This document shows, in pieces, positions 8,002-11,424 of a stretch of DNA of 11,424 nucleotides. Below the pieces are notes generated by a model. That model did no database searches and had not been told where the DNA came from. It was given only the letters and a program-made list of their open reading frames with translations. Origin of the DNA: Nephromyces sp. MM_2019 (lineage: Eukaryota; Apicomplexa; Aconoidasida; Nephromycida); NCBI GenBank assembly GCA_015657535.1, contig JADHZB010001064.1, positions 12,968 through 24,391 of the forward strand. The letters are read 5' to 3'. The position numbers were made by a program, and so were the translations under genes. Position 1 is the first letter of the stretch. The number at the start of each line of letters is the position of its first letter.

Positions 8002-8130
8002 ATGTCTCTCCTCCTAGCAAAGAAGCTACCAGAGAATCCCTTCGACAATATACCAAAAAACCAGAGCACCACACACGATAATCTCCCCGACCTCATATCT
8101 CAACAAAACATCCACCAAACCCACTCTTAA
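8002..8130 (+). CDS. Small open frame, 42 codons, unrecognised
   Basis: ATG with A at -3 and an initially plausible peptide (MSLLLAKKLPENPFDNIPKN...), ending in TAA. It contains no donor-like site, and a 42-codon frame is common by chance in C- and A-rich sequence. A competing minus-strand frame starting at 8096 encodes a hydrophobic N-terminus. Listed for completeness only. Confidence 0.1.
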   Translation: MSLLLAKKLPENPFDNIPKNQSTTHDNLPDLISQQNIHQTHS

Positions 8131-8499
8131 AAATCGTCTAAAAATTGAATTTAATGGAGGAAACATTTTCTAACAAATAAAACTGATCTTTGCCCTCAAT
8201 TGACCCAAACGCAGGGATAAGACACAAAATCGCGAAAAAAACTTCAAACCTTTGAAACAGCAAATAAACGGGAACTATCTCAAACTTGGAAGTTTTTACA
8301 CGCACGCATACACACACGCGATGGCGATCACACACACAATATGCCGTTGCTACTCTCTGAACGAGGAAGAAGAGGAGAAACCCGTAAAGAAATCAATTAC
8401 CCCCCGAGAGTGGTGGTAGACAGGATACGTGAAAGTGTGTGAAGTTGTTCTTTGATTTTATACACACAATTTGGGAGAGGAGGTGTTGCCGAACTCGGA

Positions 8500-9190
8500 A
8501 AAGCTTTCTGGTGAATCGGGGGGAGGTATGTGTGAGGGTCTTACCGAATGAGGAATTGGTCGGGGGGTAGGGGGGGAGATAGAACGGGAGGGGGAGTAAG
8601 TGGTGCATTACAGCCGGAAGGGGGGTGGAGTATTTATCGATTACAGCTAGATGAGGAAATAGAGGATGATCGGTTGTGTGTTTGTCGATTACAGCTGGGG
8701 GGCGGGCAACATCGAATTCTCCTTGCGGAAAGGAGGAAAGCCCCTCCGTACAGGATCCCGAGCCACCGAAGAGCCGCAGTTCCCCCCCCTTGAAAGGGTG
8801 CAACTGGGCGGGCCTCAGCGGGAAGGAACGAAAAGTGCAGGTTTCTCTGCAGGCGCTCCGAGGGCCAGTGCGCTGACGTGTGACCGCGTCTGAAGAAATG
8901 TGGAGGAAGTGGAGGCGCACACCCACACAGACACACATAATAGAGGAGGAAAGATGGCGAGGAATGCACACACAAATGGAGAAGGTCGCTCAGAGTATTC
9001 GTGGTTGCAAAGTGGTTGTTCACACCACGGCTGCTTGTGTTGCTACCCCCATGATGCGAACGTTTCCTCCCCCCCAACGATGCACCTCCCCCCCCGCCAC
9101 CAACGCACCCACCAACCATGATGCGACTCATCCACCACCACCACCACCGCACCCCACCCCCATGACTTTCCCCACAGATCCCTGTTAATG
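8500..9190. promoter_or_regulatory. GC-rich island, possible promoter or first-exon region
   Basis: Base composition shifts sharply to G+C-rich with G runs (8517-8630) and C runs (8776-8785, 9060-9170), unlike anything else in the window. Donor-like sites occur on both strands: plus GAG|GTATGT at 8525/8526 and GGGGA|GTAAGT at 8595/8596, minus CATTCG|GTAAGA at 8545/8544. Long frames on both strands (minus 8634-9236 and 8393-8971, plus 8880-9188) are dominated by Gly, Pro, Ser, Trp and His runs and overlap each other, so they look like consequences of composition. Role is inferred only. Confidence 0.3.
8607..8695. repeat. Three copies of ATTACAGC in the GC-rich island
   Basis: ATTACAGC occurs at 8607-8614, 8640-8647 and 8688-8695. 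The last two share the longer word TCGATTACAGCT, 48 bp apart. On the minus strand this reads AGCTGTAATCGA. Could be a dispersed regulatory word or a decayed tandem repeat. Confidence 0.6.
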
Positions 9191-10270
9191 TATACCTTGC
9201 TATCTCCCAAACATCACTCCAGCTTTTAACCAACACCCTGATGTGTGTGCCAAGGCTAGCTTACATAGTATGCACAGCGTGTGTGTGGCAAAGGCCTTTC
9301 GTATAGAGATCCCCCTAGCTGAATAAACATTAGCGTGTGTTAAATCTCGGCAGACCACCCCTCCAGAGACTAGCTAAACTCATGCAACCCTTGATACACT
9401 AGAGACTCACTAGTCTCGCAAGCTAAATTTCCTCATACAACACACTGAGATAACCAAAAGAAGAATGATAAAAAGAGTTTATCCTGGAAACTCTAGGCTC
9501 TCTTAAAGACTAGTTTATGTTCCAACGTATATCTTTAGCGAAAAGACTGGAAGAAGGTGGAAAAATGTAGTTACTTGTCTATCCATTGATTTAATCTAAA
9601 GCCTATATCAGCACAAAGACATTGCTATAAGGCCTAGAAAGTGTGTGGATACCAAAGGTTAGTATCATTCTTCTTCTTTATAAGTGCACTTGAGCAGCAG
9701 CTAAAAGTAGAGTTTTTGATGCCATAAGTCTAGAAATCGAAGTAAAAGAGTGATATACAGAAAGGATTTAGTAGGTTATGATGAATATTAATATACTTAT
9801 GCGTAGACTTTCTACACACCAGCACACTCGGCATATTAAAAACGCCCTCCAGCCCTTTATCTTTGGCGAAATTTACCTCGTCTTGGTGTGTTGAAAGGTG
9901 CAAGCTTAGAGAAATAGTGGATCGTCTGTATTTATTATGTTTCCACTCATGCTGATGCAGATGCTAATGACGGGATCTTGTAGCATGGAAGTAGTACCTA
10001 GTGTATTTTTAACACTAGATTCAACTGCTTTTAACCTTTTTATTTAGTTTTGAAAGCTAGGAGGAAGCTAGAAGAGAGCTAGAGTGAAGCTAGATGAGAG
10101 CTGGAAGAGAGCTAGGTAAACGCCACCTGAATTCGAAAGCTCCAAGCTAACGATGTAAATTTCACTGTAATGGTTAAGTCCTTCTTTAGTTTACATAAAA
10201 TTAATGGTAGAATTTCTTTTTAAAGACAGGTTTCCCTTCAAGTAAAGAAGTGGAACTAAGGGAATAATAG
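9191..10270. other. Intergenic or intronic A+T-rich sequence
   Basis: No gene recognised. It is rich in CTAG and AGCT words (for example 9330-9430 and 10054-10115) and has a short inverted repeat (GAGACT-CACT-AGTCTC) near 9404. A 38-codon plus frame starting at 9778 ends before any clear homology. Nothing more can be supported. Confidence 0.5.
10054..10115. repeat. Degenerate AAGCTAGA(A/T)GAG repeat
   Basis: Six units of 10-12 bp each contain AGCT(A/G)G and a purine-rich tail (GAGG, AAGAG, AGTG, ATGAG). Length varies by one or two bases between units, so the array is imperfect. Confidence 0.85.
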
Positions 10271-10566
10271 CACCTGCCTAGCAGTATTGCTACTTTTGTG
10301 GAATCCCTGAAGCAGACGGTCTACTTCCGTGGAGCTTATGTAGTTCCATTAGGCACTGCTTCTTGCCAGGCCAAACTGCCAAATTCCTTCTTCTTCCGAT
10401 TCAAGACGCACAATGTAACGTATCTCCATATACTCTAGTACTAGCACTTCAAGCTGGATTGATTGCAGCGCGCAGGATAAGTATTGGTGAGCAGGTTCTT
10501 CATAGCGAAACAGCTAGAAAAGATGGGATATTCATAGAAATTGTTAGCATTTGCTTGTTTCCCTAA
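10271..10566 (+). CDS. Ambiguous coding-like stretch, possible exon(s) of an unidentified gene
   Basis: Composition is more balanced than its surroundings, and two plus-strand frames are open. One runs about 10271-10438 and includes TFVESLKQTVYFRGAYVVPL and SFFFRFKTHNVTYLHIL. The other is open from 10282 to a TAA at 10566 and includes GLIAARRISIGEQVLHSE, which resembles the start of a SET-domain strand (consensus like GLxAxRxIxxGExVL). A good donor (TATTG|GTGAGC) sits at 10486/10487 and a possible acceptor (TTCCGATTCAAG|AC) ends at 10405. The two frames cannot both be right unless there is a frameshift or an unseen intron. Function is not assigned. Confidence 0.2.
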
Positions 10567-10617
10567 TATTTAAGCCATTCGGTGCAATGGCGTATTCGAA
10601 CAGTTTAAAGTACGCTG

Positions 10618-10746
10618 ACACACACACACACACGCACACACACACATGAGAAAGAGAGAGAACAGCATATGGTAGCACAGACCCACACACACACAAACCC
10701 CCCCTTGAAACTTGATGAATATCTAATAAAAAAGCACACACACACG
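10618..10746. repeat. Cluster of three CA microsatellites
   Basis: CA runs at 10618-10646, about 10684-10695 and about 10734-10746 are separated by unique sequence; the first and last are interrupted by CG. Confidence 0.93.
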
Positions 10747-11110
10747 CACGAAGAATGAATTTCAGAAAACAGCGATAATTTCAATAGTTCAAAGTACAGC
10801 AAAGACTGGCCTGCAATATATATACACACACAAAGAGTAAGTTTTTAGCATGCAAACTTGCTAAGCGAAGCTCTCAAAATATTTTTTTAATAGATGAAGA
10901 GCATTTTTGCTATATTAATCATCAAAATCAACACTTTTATCCTGACATTTTACTCCTCAAATGAGTTGTTTTCATACCATCCATTCACAGTGTGTAAAGA
11001 CCTTGAGAGATGAATTCAGCTGCATCAGCTTTACTTTAAATCAAAAGGATGCTATTGAAATTTTACTGCGTTTTTTCCTTGTGATTTTGACAGAAAATGC
11101 GATAAATTGC

Positions 11111-11143
11111 AAGAATATCTTTAAATTATGAGAAGATATTCTT
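11111..11143. repeat. Perfect 11-bp inverted repeat with 11-nt loop
   Basis: AAGAATATCTT at 11111-11121 is the exact reverse complement of AAGATATTCTT at 11133-11143. All pairs are A-T except two G-C. It could form a hairpin in RNA or be a palindromic binding site; there is no gene beside it for which it would be a terminator. Confidence 0.8.
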
Positions 11144-11376
11144 CACTACTTGAAGATCTATACATTATTCGATATAATCAAAGCTTTCTTTATCGAATTG
11201 CAGTTTAAAAATATTCTTCAAAGTTGCAAATTGATGCTTCAATAAGGGCAATGACGAAAATCTCATCTTCTTTCAGAGCAAAACGGCAGTTAAAACGCGT
11301 CGAAAACTATCAAAAAGACAGCAAAAATTAGTGAAGAAATCAACTTCTGAGTAAATCGCAGAGGATTAAGCTAGAA

Positions 11377-11424
11377 TGAGAGATAGTTAATGAGTGAGTG
11401 AGAGATAGTTAATGAGTGAGAGAT
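11377..11424. repeat. Tandem repeat cut by the right edge
   Basis: Two 22-bp copies of TGAGAGATAGTTAATGAGTG plus AG (11377-11398, 11399-11420) are followed by the start of another. The array probably continues beyond the window. Confidence 0.93.

Larger units (their letters stand above)
6991..8499. other. A+T-rich region upstream of metE, no confident gene
   Basis: No recognisable protein family on either strand. The longest minus frame (7487-7831, 114 codons) lacks any motif I know and overlaps a purine-rich plus-strand frame of 52 codons. A run of alternating TATATATAA occurs near 7960-7970, and CA runs occur near 8290-8336. The metE transcription start may lie in this region, but nothing fixes its position. 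Confidence 0.5.
10567..11424. other. Right-end A+T-rich region, no gene seen
   Basis: It begins with CA microsatellites, then about 570 nt of A+T-rich sequence with an 11-bp inverted repeat and a tandem repeat at the edge. Open frames on the minus strand over 10544-10829 come from reading the CA runs as Cys-Val. Confidence 0.6.

Noticed and set aside
8393..8971. 192-codon minus-strand open frame with AVIDK repeats
   Set aside because: The repeated AVIDK reflects the ATTACAGC DNA repeat. The rest is Pro/Ser/His composition with no recognisable domain, although its donor-like end at 8545 is noted in the island entry.
8634..9236. 200-codon minus-strand open frame in the GC-rich island
   Set aside because: Runs of Trp, Gly, Ser and His come from G/C-rich simple sequence, the frame overlaps other equally open frames on both strands, and no family motif is present.
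9778..9894. 38-codon plus frame containing HIKNALQPFIFGEIYL
   Set aside because: Peptide looks plausible but is short, has no flanking acceptor of quality and matches no family I recognise.
9400..10700. tRNA or small RNA genes
   Set aside because: Searched by eye for the GGTTCGANTCC box and cloverleaf pairing on both strands; TTCGA words such as at 10595 lack the surrounding arms.
10544..10829. Minus-strand frames with VCVCVC runs
   Set aside because: Direct translation of CA microsatellites.

Overview
The window looks like eukaryotic nuclear DNA from an intron-rich, AT-rich organism. The one gene that can be read with certainty is broken into short, well-conserved coding blocks. These are separated by 0.5-1.1 kb of A+T-rich sequence full of in-frame stops, and every junction has GT at the donor and AG at the acceptor. 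There are no bacterial-style operons or ribosome binding sites. Six of the seven coding introns are phase 0 and one is phase 2. Animals lack the gene, so a protist, alga or fungus-like lineage is more likely. An alveolate would fit, but that is a guess from general appearance and not something the sequence proves.

The left 6.55 kb is a minus-strand gene for cobalamin-independent methionine synthase (MetE; Met6 in fungi). Reading from high to low coordinates, exons lie at 6443-6550, 5028-5387, 3357-4175, 2471-2635, 1821-1924, 918-1086 and 218-364. They join in frame to 624 codons (1872 nt). The gene runs off the left edge inside its seventh coding intron. About the last 130-140 residues of a typical ~760-residue enzyme are outside the window, including the part that supplies the zinc ligands. 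The start codon lies 10 nt after a strong splice acceptor, so the mRNA has either an untranslated upstream exon (one candidate at 6940-6990) or a trans-spliced leader.

The introns carry distinctive repeats: a 13-unit array of alternating 20-bp and 16-bp units beside the exon 3 donor (3095-3330), an 11-bp array upstream of the exon 3 acceptor (4232-4286), degenerate GTAGAT-rich copies (5560-5674), two poly(A)-(CA)n compound tracts, and a diverged 69-bp direct duplication (6697-6765 and 6785-6853).

The right 4.9 kb (about 7000-11424) has no gene I can identify. It holds AT-rich DNA with a few short open frames, a markedly GC-rich island (about 8500-9190) with splice-donor-like sites on both strands, a stretch at 10271-10566 with two overlapping coding-like plus-strand frames, CA microsatellites, an AGCTAG-rich repeat (10054-10115), a perfect 11-bp inverted repeat (11111-11143) and a tandem repeat cut by the right edge. 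The GC-rich island could be the promoter or first-exon region of a second, possibly divergent gene, but this is inference.

I found no rRNA, tRNA, CRISPR array, complete transposon or recognisable novel system. The most useful points are the exact metE exon structure and the unusual repeats placed close to its splice sites.
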